From NCBI RefSeq assembly GCF_004353845.1, contig NZ_CP037864.1, positions 310,001 to 374,000 of the forward strand: a stretch of 64,000 bases of DNA, read 5' to 3'. Both the position numbers and the translations under genes were made by a program. Source of the stretch: Citrobacter arsenatis (lineage in GTDB: Bacteria; Pseudomonadota; Gammaproteobacteria; Enterobacterales; Enterobacteriaceae). The notes under the pieces are model-generated. The model was not told where the DNA came from. It saw nothing but the letters and a program-made list of their open reading frames with translations, and did no database searches. Numbering within the stretch: position 1 is the stretch's first letter; the number at the start of each line of letters is the position of its first letter. Below are positions 1 to 12,411 of this stretch, one piece after another.

Positions 1-86
1 AAAACGGTATCCACCAGCGGCGACTGCGCCGCTTTCCAGGCCAGCGCGTGCTCGCGCCCGCCGTTGCCAATTACTAATACTTTCAT
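1..86 (-). CDS. purD: Phosphoribosylamine-glycine ligase, N-terminal fragment (runs off the window)
   Basis: Only the first 28 or so codons lie inside the window, reading leftward from an ATG at 86. The translation begins MKVLVIGNGGREHALAWK, which carries the nucleotide-binding GNGGREHA motif at the extreme N-terminus of PurD. PurD joins glycine to phosphoribosylamine with ATP hydrolysis, the second step of de novo purine synthesis, in the cytosol. The start codon lies 15 nt beyond the purH stop on the same strand, the arrangement of the enterobacterial purHD operon, so it is probably co-transcribed from the PurR-controlled promoter upstream of purH. The rest of the gene is outside the window. 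Confidence 0.93.
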   Translation of the reverse strand, partial: MKVLVIGNGGREHALAWKAAQSPLVDTV

Positions 87-101
87 CGTCTGCTCCGTGG
101 A

Positions 102-1691
102 TTAATGGCGGAAGTGGCGCATGTCGGTAAAGATCATCGCGATACCGTGTTCATCGGCAGCGGCAATGACTTCGTCATCACGGATAGAACCACCAGGCTG
201 GATAACGCAGCTCACGCCAACGGCGGCGGCAGCATCAATACCATCGCGGAACGGGAAGAACGCGTCGGAAGCCATCGCGGAGCCTTTCACTTCCAGACCC
301 TCATCACCGGCTTTAATCCCGGCGATTTTCGCAGAGTACACGCGGCTCATCTGGCCTGCGCCTATGCCGATGGTCATGTTCTCTTTGGCATAAACAATGG
401 CGTTGGACTTCACGAACTTGGCTACTTTCCAGCAGAACAGCGCATCGCGCAGCTCTTGTTCGGTCGGCTGACGTTTGGACACTACGCGCAGTTCGCCTTC
501 GGTCACCATACCCAGGTCACGGTCCTGAACCAGCAGGCCGCCGTTCACGCGTTTAAAGTCGAGACCCGGTACGCGCTGTGCCCACTGGCCGCAGGTCAGA
601 ACGCGAACGTTCTGCTTAGCAGCGGTGATCTTCAGTGCTTCTTCGGTCGCAGATGGGGCGATAATTACTTCCACGAACTGGCGGGAGATGATGGCCTGCG
701 CGGTTTCGGCATCCAGCTCGCGGTTAAAGGCGATGATGCCGCCGAACGCGGAGGTTGGGTCGGTTTTATAAGCACGATCGTAAGCGTCAAGAATAGAGGT
801 GCTTACCGCGACGCCGCATGGGTTAGCGTGCTTGACGATCACACAGGCTGGCTCGTTGAACTCTTTCACGCACTCCAGCGCCGCATCGGTATCAGCGATG
901 TTGTTGTAGGAAAGCGCTTTGCCCTGCACCTGCTGCGCGGTGGCAACGGACGCTTCTTTAACATTCTCTTCTATATAGAAGGCAGCCTGCTGGTGGCTGT
1001 TCTCACCGTAGCGCATATCCTGCTTCTTAATGAAATTCAGGTTCAGCGTACGCGGGAAACGGCCAGCGGCCTCTTTGCTTTCGCCGTGATAAGCTGGAAC
1101 CATGCTGCCGAAGTAGTTGGCAATCATGCTGTCGTAGGCGGCGGTGTGTTCGAAGGCTTTAATCGCCAAATCGAAACGAGTGTCGAGGGTCAGAGAGCCT
1201 TCGTTAGCATCCATCTCTTTAATAATGGCGTCGTAGTCGCTGCTCTTCACCACGATAGCCACATCTTTATGGTTCTTCGCGGCGGAGCGAACCATGGTTG
1301 GGCCACCGATATCGATGTTCTCTACTGCATCTTCCAGCGAGCAGCCAACGCGTGCCACGGTCTCGGCGAACGGGTACAGGTTAACGACCACCATATCGAT
1401 AGGCGCGATACCGTGTTGTTCCATAATTCCGTCGTCCTGACCGCGACGACCAAGAATACCGCCGTGGACTTTGGGATGCAGGGTCTTCACGCGTCCATCC
1501 ATCATTTCCGGGAAGCCGGTGTAATCGGAAACTTCGGTCACTGGCAGACCTTTCTCCGCTAGCAGGCGTGCGGTGCCGCCTGTAGACAGCAGCTCCACAC
1601 CGCGTGCGGAAAGTGCCTGAGCGAATTCGATGATACCGGCCTTGTCAGAAACACTGAGCAGAGCGCGGCGGACTGGACGACGTTGTTGCAT
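102..1691 (-). CDS. purH: Bifunctional AICAR formyltransferase / IMP cyclohydrolase
   Basis: This 529-residue protein catalyses the last two steps of IMP synthesis: formylation of AICAR with 10-formyl-tetrahydrofolate, then ring closure. The N-terminal IMP cyclohydrolase (MGS-like) domain covers roughly residues 1-200, with the STGGTARLL and DGRVKTLHPKVHGG segments. The C-terminal transformylase domain carries the KHANPCGVA motif near residue 267, containing the Lys-His pair of the family. Length and ends match E. coli PurH. It is the first gene of purHD and reads away from the rRNA operon. A PurR-like operator lies about 110 nt upstream. The long opposite-strand reading frame over this gene is a shadow. 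Confidence 0.98.
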   Translation of the reverse strand: MQQRRPVRRALLSVSDKAGIIEFAQALSARGVELLSTGGTARLLAEKGLPVTEVSDYTGFPEMMDGRVKTLHPKVHGGILGRRGQDDGIMEQHGIAPIDMVVVNLYPFAETVARVGCSLEDAVENIDIGGPTMVRSAAKNHKDVAIVVKSSDYDAIIKEMDANEGSLTLDTRFDLAIKAFEHTAAYDSMIANYFGSMVPAYHGESKEAAGRFPRTLNLNFIKKQDMRYGENSHQQAAFYIEENVKEASVATAQQVQGKALSYNNIADTDAALECVKEFNEPACVIVKHANPCGVAVSTSILDAYDRAYKTDPTSAFGGIIAFNRELDAETAQAIISRQFVEVIIAPSATEEALKITAAKQNVRVLTCGQWAQRVPGLDFKRVNGGLLVQDRDLGMVTEGELRVVSKRQPTEQELRDALFCWKVAKFVKSNAIVYAKENMTIGIGAGQMSRVYSAKIAGIKAGDEGLEVKGSAMASDAFFPFRDGIDAAAAVGVSCVIQPGGSIRDDEVIAAADEHGIAMIFTDMRHFRH

Positions 1692-1792
1692 GGTAAATCC
1701 CCTGGATTTGACTATTACAGAGAGCGTTAGGTGAATTCTTGGCTAAAAACTCAGCTAACGCCCCTTACGGGGCATCCTTGTTGTGCGGGGGC

Positions 1793-1814
1793 ATTGTAAC
1801 GAAAACGTTTGCGC
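1793..1814 (-). promoter_or_regulatory. purHD promoter with PurR operator
   Basis: Read on the minus strand, 1799-1814 gives GCGCAAACGTTTTCGT, a near match to the PurR operator ACGCAAACGTTTTCGT. It is followed directly by a TACAAT -10 hexamer at 1793-1798. This is the usual layout for repression of purHD by PurR with hypoxanthine or guanine. The -35 element is weak. Confidence 0.8.
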
Positions 1815-1995
1815 AACGCTCGCGAATTTTTAATTTTCGATTTTGCCCCCTTCTTTTTCTATTGAAGGATGCGCGTATAAAGAAAGGATCGCAGAAACGA
1901 TCGTGTGGTTTGTGGATAACTCTGTGTGTAAAAGGGTATAAGGCAGGGTTTTGCTGTGGAATGCAGCAGTCAGTCATTTTTCTGTCATTTAAGGG

Positions 1996-2032
1996 TTGCG
2001 GGCCACAGGAAACTCCCTATAATGCGCCTCCA
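1996..2032 (+). promoter_or_regulatory. rRNA operon promoter P1
   Basis: A -35 TTGCGG (1996-2001) and a perfect -10 TATAAT (2018-2023) are separated by 16 bp. They are followed by a GCGC discriminator, the hallmark of growth-rate and ppGpp control, with initiation near 2030-2032. The AT-rich tracts upstream (about 1825-1870) could serve as UP element and Fis region. Confidence 0.88.
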
Positions 2033-2104
2033 TCGACACGGCGGATGTGAATCACTTCACACAAACAGCCGGTCCGGTTGAAGAGAAAAACCTGAAAATG
2101 AGGG

Positions 2105-2140
2105 TTGACTCTGAAAGAGGAAAGCGTAATATACGCCACC
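2105..2140 (+). promoter_or_regulatory. rRNA operon promoter P2
   Basis: TTGACT (2105-2110) and TAATAT (2127-2132) are spaced 16 bp apart, about 110 bp downstream of P1. This is the tandem P1-P2 arrangement of enterobacterial rrn operons. Confidence 0.85.
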
Positions 2141-2170
2141 TCGCGACAGAGCGCTAAAGCGCGTCGCAAC

Positions 2171-2182
2171 TGCTCTTTAACA
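2171..2182 (+). promoter_or_regulatory. boxA antitermination site, rrn leader
   Basis: TGCTCTTTAACA is an exact boxA, bound by NusB/NusE for rRNA antitermination. It sits about 130 nt before the 16S 5' end. Confidence 0.9.
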
Positions 2183-2312
2183 ATTTATCAGACAATCTGT
2201 GTGGGCACTCGAAGATACGGATTCTTAACGTCGCAAGACGAAAAATGAATACCAAGTCTCTGAGTGAACATACGTAATTCATTACGAAGTTTAATTCACG
2301 AGCATCAAACTT

Positions 2313-3852
<1,540 letters not shown>

Positions 3853-3937
3853 CCTTAAAGAACCTGCCTTTGAAGTGCTCACACAGATTGTCTGATGAAA
3901 AGTAAATAGCAAGGCGTCTTGCGATTGAGACTTCAGT

Positions 3938-4013
3938 GTCCCCTTCGTCTAGAGGCCCAGGACACCGCCCTTTCACGGCGGTAACAGGGGTTCGAATCCC
4001 CTAGGGGACGCCA
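3938..4013 (+). tRNA. tRNA-Glu (anticodon TTC) in the 16S-23S spacer
   Basis: A 76-nt tRNA with a complete cloverleaf: acceptor GTCCCCT pairing with AGGGGAC, T-loop TTCGAAT, encoded CCA end, and anticodon TTC at 3972-3974. A single tRNA-Glu spacer is typical of the gltT/U/V/W-bearing class of rrn operons; by position this would correspond to gltV of rrnE. Confidence 0.98.
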
Positions 4014-4088
4014 CTTGCTGGTATGTGTGAGTGAAAGTCGCCGACCTTAATATCTCAAAACTTACCTTCGGGTGACGTTTGAGATATT

Positions 4089-4100
4089 TGCTCTTTAAAA
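4089..4100 (+). promoter_or_regulatory. boxA antitermination site, 16S-23S spacer
   Basis: TGCTCTTTAAAA is a second boxA between the spacer tRNA and 23S, matching the repeated antitermination signal of rrn operons. Confidence 0.8.
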
Positions 4101-4235
4101 ATCTGGATCAAGCTGAAAATTGAAACGACACACTGTTTCATTTCTCCGTAAACAAGAAATGAAAAATGGTGTGTTCGAGTCTCTCAAATTTTTGCAAGTC
4201 GATGATGAATCGAAAGAAACATCTTCGGGTTGTGA

Positions 4236-7142
<2,907 letters not shown>

Positions 7143-7237
7143 ACAACGCCGAAGATGTTTTGGCGAAAGAGATACGATATTCAGCTTGATTACAGATTAA
7201 ATCGACAGACCAAAAAGGTGTGTTGATAAACAGAATT

Positions 7238-7357
7238 TGCCTGGCGGCTGTAGCGCGGTGGTCCCACCTGACCCCATGCCGAACTCAGAAGTGAAACGCC
7301 GTAGCGCCGATGGTAGTGTGGGGTCTCCCCATGCGAGAGTAGGGAACTGCCAGGCAT
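7238..7357 (+). rRNA. 5S ribosomal RNA
   Basis: A 120-nt gene starting TGCCTGGCGG and ending in the complementary CTGCCAGGCAT. It is the last rRNA gene of the operon. No tRNA follows it. Confidence 0.98.
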
Positions 7358-7365
7358 CAAATAAA

Positions 7366-7402
7366 AGCGAAAGGCTCAGTCGAAAGACTGGGCCTTTTGT
7401 TT
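7366..7402 (+). terminator. rrn terminator T1
   Basis: A hairpin AAAGGCTCAGTC / GACTGGGCCTTT with a GAAA loop, followed by TTGTTTT. It closely resembles rrnB T1. Confidence 0.9.
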
Positions 7403-7414
7403 TAAATTAGTGAA

Positions 7415-7446
7415 GAAGCCCATCCTGCCGGATGGGCTTTTTTGCG
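7415..7446 (+). terminator. rrn terminator T2-like
   Basis: A perfect 10-bp stem AAGCCCATCC / GGATGGGCTT with a short loop, followed by a T tract. Confidence 0.85.
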
Positions 7447-7460
7447 TCTGTGCGGGGTGA

Positions 7461-7566
7461 ACACTGCCGGAAGCGGCGTGCGGCCTTATCCGGCCAACAA
7501 CGGCACCACCAGGTAGGCCTGATAAGCGCAGCGCATCAGGCACATCGCGGCTTATCCGGCCTACAA
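7461..7566. repeat. REP/BIME cluster between rrn and yjaB
   Basis: It contains copies of REP-type palindromes (GCCTTATCCGGCC, GTAGGCCTGATAAGCG, GCTTATCCGGCCTAC) in alternating orientation. It lies at the 3' ends of the convergent rrn operon and yjaB. Confidence 0.85.
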
Positions 7567-7578
7567 CAGTCTACATCA

Positions 7579-8016
7579 TTACCCGAGCACCAGTTTCAGT
7601 AGCGGATACGGTCGTCCGAGATCGTCCACCTCTGTACGTCCCGTCACTTTAAAGCCCATCTTCTTATAAAACCCCACCGCTTGATCATTTTGTTCGTTAA
7701 CGTCAGTTGTCAGTGTCGATGTTAACGATAAAGCATGTTCGATCAGCAGCTTACCAACGCCACTACCACGCACATCTGGATCGACAAACAATGCATCTAT
7801 GTGCTTGTCGGTCAGCAGCATAAAGGCGACTGGCTCATCCTTTTCCGTTACCGCAACCCAGAGCGGAGCTTCTGGCAAAAATGAACGTACCAGCTCCTCC
7901 AGCTCAATCCGATAATCAGCAGAGAGGAAATGGTGCGTGGCATCCACCGAGCGACACCAAATAGAAACTAACTTATCTCCTTCGTCCTGACGCGAACGAC
8001 GAATGGTAAGGGTCAT
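7579..8016 (-). CDS. yjaB: GNAT-family N-acetyltransferase
   Basis: This 145-residue protein has the single GNAT fold: the N-terminal IRRSRQDEGD strand-helix, the acetyl-CoA pyrophosphate-binding segment DPDVRGSGVGKLLIEHA near residues 80-95, and the C-terminal NEQNDQAVGFYKKMGF motif. It resembles E. coli YjaB over its whole length. YjaB is reported to acetylate protein lysines, but the physiological substrate is unclear. It is a single gene between the rRNA operon and metA with its own upstream region. The E. coli neighbour yjaA is absent here. Confidence 0.92.
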   Translation of the reverse strand: MTLTIRRSRQDEGDKLVSIWCRSVDATHHFLSADYRIELEELVRSFLPEAPLWVAVTEKDEPVAFMLLTDKHIDALFVDPDVRGSGVGKLLIEHALSLTSTLTTDVNEQNDQAVGFYKKMGFKVTGRTEVDDLGRPYPLLKLVLG

Positions 8017-8122
8017 AGCATTCTCCTTTTTTCTTTACTGCACTATTCTACAGCAAGGAGCCGTGAAACTTTCTCAACTTGAGGATGCAGGCTCGACATT
8101 CGCACGATTCCTGGGTATCTTC

Positions 8123-8154
8123 AGCTATCTGGATGTCTAAACGTTTAAACGTAT
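8123..8154 (+). promoter_or_regulatory. Four tandem MetJ boxes upstream of metA
   Basis: Four contiguous 8-mers (AGCTATCT, GGATGTCT, AAACGTTT, AAACGTAT) match the met-box consensus AGACGTCT to varying degrees and end about 20 nt before the metA start. MetJ with S-adenosylmethionine would repress metA cooperatively here. Confidence 0.8.
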
Positions 8155-8173
8155 GTTGTGAGGTTATCAGGTT

Positions 8174-9103
8174 ATGCCAATTCGCGTGCAGGACGAGCTA
8201 CCCGCCGTCAATTTCTTGCGTGAGGAAAACGTCTTTGTGATGACGACATCCCGCGCTTCCGGTCAGGAAATTCGTCCACTGAAGGTGCTCATCCTCAACC
8301 TGATGCCCAAGAAGATTGAAACGGAAAACCAGTTCTTGCGTTTACTCTCTAACTCACCGCTACAGGTAGATGTTCAGCTATTGCGCATCGATGCCCGCGA
8401 GTCACGCAACACCCCAACGGAGCATCTGAATAATTTCTACTGTAATTTCGAGGATATCTGCGATCAGAACTTTGACGGATTGATCGTGACCGGCGCACCG
8501 TTGGGCCTGGTTGAATTTAATGATGTGGCTTACTGGCCACAGATTAAGCAAGTGCTTGAATGGGCGAAAGATCATGTTACCTCGACGCTATTTGTCTGCT
8601 GGGCGGTGCAAGCCGCGTTGAATATCCTGTACGGAATTCCCAAGCAAACCCGCACGGACAAACTCTCCGGCGTCTATGAGCACCATATTCTGCACCCTCA
8701 TGCACTGCTGACGCGTGGATTCGATGATGCGTTCCTGGCCCCGCATTCACGCTATGCTGATTTCCCAGCCGCGCTTATCCGCGACTATACCGATCTCGAG
8801 ATTTTTGCCGAAACGGAAGAGGGCGATGCCTACCTGTTCGCCAGTAAAGATAAACGCATTGCCTTTGTGACGGGTCATCCAGAGTATGACGCGCACACGC
8901 TTGGTAGCGAATATTTTCGTGACGTCGAAGCGGGCTTAACGCCGGAAGTACCCTATAACTATTTCCCGAAAGATGATCCGCAAAACAAACCACGGGCAAC
9001 CTGGCGTAGCCACGGCAATTTGTTGTTTACCAACTGGCTTAACTATTACGTCTACCAGATCACGCCATATGATCTGCGTCACATGAATCCAACGCTGGAT
9101 TAA
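8174..9103 (+). CDS. metA: Homoserine O-succinyltransferase
   Basis: This 309-residue enzyme transfers succinyl from succinyl-CoA to homoserine, the committed step of methionine synthesis. The catalytic Cys142 lies in FVCWAVQAALN, and His235 and Glu237 lie in TGHPEYD, matching the family's class-I glutamine amidotransferase-like fold. Length equals that of E. coli MetA. The gene is monocistronic: met boxes lie upstream and an intrinsic terminator follows. E. coli MetA is known for heat instability, which cannot be judged from sequence here. Confidence 0.98.
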   Translation: MPIRVQDELPAVNFLREENVFVMTTSRASGQEIRPLKVLILNLMPKKIETENQFLRLLSNSPLQVDVQLLRIDARESRNTPTEHLNNFYCNFEDICDQNFDGLIVTGAPLGLVEFNDVAYWPQIKQVLEWAKDHVTSTLFVCWAVQAALNILYGIPKQTRTDKLSGVYEHHILHPHALLTRGFDDAFLAPHSRYADFPAALIRDYTDLEIFAETEEGDAYLFASKDKRIAFVTGHPEYDAHTLGSEYFRDVEAGLTPEVPYNYFPKDDPQNKPRATWRSHGNLLFTNWLNYYVYQITPYDLRHMNPTLD

Positions 9104-9146
9104 TCTTCTGTAGCAGACGATCCTTAAGCGTTTCAGCATGTTGAAT

Positions 9147-9172
9147 CAGGCACCTTCGGGTGCCTTTTTTAT
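9147..9172 (+). terminator. metA terminator
   Basis: The stem AGGCACC / GGTGCCT with loop TTCGG is followed by six or more T residues. Confidence 0.9.
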
Positions 9173-9249
9173 TTCCGAAATGCAGCTCATCGTGTAATTA
9201 AATTTAATTCACATTGTTATCAATAGGTTAATTGATAATTAAATTAAAA

Positions 9250-9292
9250 ATGGAAATTGTTTTTGATTTTGAAATTTAAATGAGTAGTCTTA
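9250..9292 (+). promoter_or_regulatory. aceBAK promoter/IclR operator region
   Basis: An AT-rich segment containing TGGAAATTGTTTTTGATTTTG and then TGAGTAGTCTTAG matches the E. coli aceB IclR-binding region closely, about 85-120 nt upstream of aceB. IclR represses the glyoxylate bypass here; ArcA, Cra and IHF control is known in E. coli but not visible to me. Confidence 0.7.
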
Positions 9293-9371
9293 GTTGTGCT
9301 GAACGAAAACCGCACAACGATCCTTCGTTCGCATTGGGGATGTGTTTGGATCAATGACGAGGAACTACGCA

Positions 9372-10973
9372 ATGAATCAACAGGCAACGACAACCGATGA
9401 ACTGGTCTTCACCAAGCCGCGTGGCGAACAGGAACAGCAAATTCTGACCGCTGAAGCGGTGGAGTTTCTGACTGAACTGGTGACAAGATTTACGCCAAAG
9501 CGGAATAAACTTCTGGCTGCACGTATCCAGCAGCAGCAGGATATTGATGACGGTAAGTTGCCTGGTTTTATTTCGGAAACGGCTTCCATTCGTGAAGGTG
9601 ACTGGAAAATTCGCGGAATTCCTGATGACTTACTGGATCGCCGCGTAGAGATTACCGGGCCGGTTGAGCGCAAGATGGTCATCAACGCGCTTAACGCGAA
9701 CGTCAAAGTCTTTATGGCTGATTTTGAAGATTCGCTGGCTCCTGAGTGGAGCAAAGTTATCGACGGGCAGATCAACCTGCGCGATGCGATCAATGGCACC
9801 ATTAGCTACACCAATGAAGCGGGTAAAATTTATCAGCTCAAACCTAACCCGGCCCTGTTGGTATGTCGCGTTCGTGGTCTGCACCTGCCGGAAAAACACG
9901 TCACCTGGCGTGGCGAATCTATCCCAGGCAGTCTGTTCGACTTTGCCCTCTATTTCTTCCACAACTACAAAACGTTGCTGGCAAAAGGCAGCGGCCCTTA
10001 TTTCTATCTGCCCAAAACGCAGGCCTGGCAAGAAGCGGCATGGTGGAGCGAAGTGTTCAGCTATGCAGAGGACCGTTTTAACCTGCCGCGTGGCACCATT
10101 AAAGCGACCTTGTTGATTGAAACGCTGCCGGCCGTTTTCCAGATGGACGAAATCCTGCACGCACTGCGCGACCACATTGTTGGCCTGAACTGTGGCCGCT
10201 GGGACTACATTTTCAGCTATATCAAAACGCTGAAGAACCATCCGGATCGCGTGCTGCCGGACCGTCAGGTGGTGACGATGGATAAGCCATTCCTGAGCGC
10301 CTACTCACGTCTGCTGATTAAAACCTGTCATAAACGCGGCGCGTTCGCGATGGGCGGTATGGCGGCGTTCATTCCCAGCAAAGATGCGGAACGTAACAAC
10401 CAGGTTCTGACCAAGGTAAAAGCGGACAAAGCGCTGGAAGCGAATAACGGTCATGACGGCACATGGATTGCCCATCCTGGACTGGCAGATACCGCTATGG
10501 CGGTGTTCAACGACGTACTCGGTGAAAACAAAAATCAGCTGTTCGTAACCCGTGAAGATGATGCGCCGATTACCGCGGAACAACTGCTGGCACCTTGTGA
10601 AGGTGAGCGTACTGAAGAAGGTATGCGCGCCAACATCCGTGTCGCGGTGCAGTACATCGAAGCGTGGATCTCCGGTAACGGCTGCGTACCGATTTACGGT
10701 CTGATGGAAGATGCAGCCACCGCCGAAATCTCCCGTACCTCCATCTGGCAGTGGATCCATCACCAGAAGACGCTCAGCAACGGCAAGCCGGTTACCAAGC
10801 CGCTGTTCCGTCAGATGCTGGCCGAAGAGATGCTGGTGATTCAGGACGAGCTGGGCGAGCACCGCTACAGCAGCGGGCGTTTTGACGATGCCGCACGCCT
10901 GATGGAGCAAATCACTACCTCTGATGAACTGATCGATTTCTTGACCCTGCCAGGCTACCGCCTGCTGGCGTAA
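9372..10973 (+). CDS. aceB: Malate synthase A
   Basis: This enzyme condenses glyoxylate with acetyl-CoA to malate, the second reaction of the glyoxylate bypass. The protein is 533 residues from the chosen ATG (MNQQATTTDELVF), which matches the E. coli start and has GAGG 9 nt upstream; the frame is open a further 10 codons 5'. The malate synthase signature RDHIVGLNCGRWDYIFS lies near the middle, with MADFEDSLAP in the N-terminal half. It is the first gene of aceBAK, with aceA 31 nt downstream, and is expressed on acetate or fatty acids. Confidence 0.97.
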   Translation: MNQQATTTDELVFTKPRGEQEQQILTAEAVEFLTELVTRFTPKRNKLLAARIQQQQDIDDGKLPGFISETASIREGDWKIRGIPDDLLDRRVEITGPVERKMVINALNANVKVFMADFEDSLAPEWSKVIDGQINLRDAINGTISYTNEAGKIYQLKPNPALLVCRVRGLHLPEKHVTWRGESIPGSLFDFALYFFHNYKTLLAKGSGPYFYLPKTQAWQEAAWWSEVFSYAEDRFNLPRGTIKATLLIETLPAVFQMDEILHALRDHIVGLNCGRWDYIFSYIKTLKNHPDRVLPDRQVVTMDKPFLSAYSRLLIKTCHKRGAFAMGGMAAFIPSKDAERNNQVLTKVKADKALEANNGHDGTWIAHPGLADTAMAVFNDVLGENKNQLFVTREDDAPITAEQLLAPCEGERTEEGMRANIRVAVQYIEAWISGNGCVPIYGLMEDAATAEISRTSIWQWIHHQKTLSNGKPVTKPLFRQMLAEEMLVIQDELGEHRYSSGRFDDAARLMEQITTSDELIDFLTLPGYRLLA

Positions 10974-11004
10974 TCCACCACATAACAATATGGAGCATCT
11001 GCAT

Positions 11005-12309
11005 ATGAAAAACCGTACTCAACAAATCGAAGAATTACAGAAAGAATGGACTCAACCGCGCTGGGAAGGCATCACCCGTCCATATAGCGCGGAGGAAGTG
11101 GTGAAATTACGTGGCTCGGTTAACCCGGAATGCACGCTGGCTCAGCTTGGCGCGGCAAAAATGTGGCGTCTGCTGCACGGCGAATCGAAGAAAGGTTATA
11201 TCAACAGCCTCGGCGCGCTGACCGGCGGTCAGGCGCTGCAGCAGGCGAAAGCCGGTATTGAAGCGGTCTACCTTTCAGGCTGGCAGGTGGCGGCAGATGC
11301 CAACCTGGCATCCAGCATGTACCCGGACCAGTCGCTGTATCCGGCGAACTCTGTCCCGGCGGTGGTGGACAGGATCAACAACACATTCCGTCGTGCCGAT
11401 CAGATCCAGTGGTCAACCGGTATTGAGCCGAACGATCCGCGCTATGTAGATTATTTCCTGCCGATCGTTGCCGATGCCGAAGCGGGCTTTGGCGGGGTGC
11501 TGAACGCGTTTGAACTGATGAAATCGATGATTGAGGCCGGTGCAGCGGCCGTTCACTTCGAAGATCAGCTCGCATCGGTGAAAAAATGTGGTCACATGGG
11601 CGGCAAAGTGCTGGTGCCAACCCAGGAAGCTATCCAGAAATTGGTGGCAGCCCGTCTGGCTGCCGACGTGATGGGCGTCCCGACGTTGGTGATTGCGCGT
11701 ACCGATGCTGACGCAGCCGATCTGATTACGTCTGATTGCGACCCATACGACAGCGCGTTCATCACCGGCGAACGTACCAGCGAAGGCTTCTACCGCACGC
11801 ATGCGGGCATTGAGCAGGCGATCAGTCGTGGCCTGGCGTACGCACCGTATGCGGATCTGGTGTGGTGTGAAACCTCCACGCCGGACCTCGAACTGGCGAA
11901 GCGTTTTGCCGATGCGATTCACGCGAAATTCCCAGGCAAGCTGCTGGCCTACAACTGCTCGCCGTCGTTTAACTGGCAGAAAAACCTGGATGACAAAACC
12001 ATTGCCAGCTTCCAGCAGCAGCTGTCGGATATGGGGTACAAATACCAGTTCATTACCCTGGCGGGTATCCACAGCATGTGGTTCAACATGTTCGACCTCG
12101 CGCACTCCTATGCGCAGGGTGAAGGCATGCGTCACTATGTTGAGAAGGTCCAGCAGCCAGAATTTGCGGCGGCTAAAGACGGTTACACCTTCGTATCTCA
12201 TCAGCAGGAAGTGGGGACAGGCTACTTCGATAAAGTCACCACCATCATTCAGGGCGGTGCTTCTTCGGTGACCGCGCTTACCGGCTCGACCGAAGAATCG
12301 CAGTTTTGA
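11005..12309 (+). CDS. aceA: Isocitrate lyase
   Basis: This enzyme cleaves isocitrate to glyoxylate and succinate, the entry step of the glyoxylate bypass. The protein is 434 residues from ATG 11005, preceded by GGAG at 9-nt spacing; an in-frame upstream ATG at 10990 lacks a site and is not used in homologs. The active-site hexapeptide KKCGHM, with catalytic Cys195, is intact, as are the Mg-binding region around VADAEAGFGG and the NCSPSFNW segment. It is the second gene of aceBAK. A REP element separates it from aceK, as in E. coli, where it lowers aceK expression. Confidence 0.98.
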   Translation: MKNRTQQIEELQKEWTQPRWEGITRPYSAEEVVKLRGSVNPECTLAQLGAAKMWRLLHGESKKGYINSLGALTGGQALQQAKAGIEAVYLSGWQVAADANLASSMYPDQSLYPANSVPAVVDRINNTFRRADQIQWSTGIEPNDPRYVDYFLPIVADAEAGFGGVLNAFELMKSMIEAGAAAVHFEDQLASVKKCGHMGGKVLVPTQEAIQKLVAARLAADVMGVPTLVIARTDADAADLITSDCDPYDSAFITGERTSEGFYRTHAGIEQAISRGLAYAPYADLVWCETSTPDLELAKRFADAIHAKFPGKLLAYNCSPSFNWQKNLDDKTIASFQQQLSDMGYKYQFITLAGIHSMWFNMFDLAHSYAQGEGMRHYVEKVQQPEFAAAKDGYTFVSHQQEVGTGYFDKVTTIIQGGASSVTALTGSTEESQF

Positions 12310-12313
12310 TGAA

Positions 12314-12403
12314 TGCCCGGTGGCGCTGCGCTTACCGGGCCTACGAATCGATGTAGGCCGGATAAGCGAACGCGCCATCCGGCATGATGTTGTGCCGGAT
12401 GGG
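12314..12403. repeat. REP/BIME between aceA and aceK
   Basis: Inverted REP units (GCCCGGTGGCGCTGCGCTTA, GTAGGCCGGATAAGCG, CGCCATCCGGCA) fill the aceA-aceK gap and end just before the aceK start. They could stabilise the upstream aceBA mRNA and reduce aceK output. Confidence 0.88.
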
Positions 12404-12411
12404 AGAAATCG

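Noticed and set aside
105..1562. 485-codon open frame on the plus strand
   Set aside because: It is antisense to purH, lacks a credible ribosome-binding site and has a composition expected from the complement of a GC-rich gene. Similar long shadows over aceB, aceA, metH, lysC, pgi and malE were dropped for the same reason.
1739..2050. 103-codon frame between purH and the 16S gene
   Set aside because: It overlaps the PurR operator and rRNA promoter P1, whose -10 and discriminator are clear; no ribosome-binding site or recognisable product.
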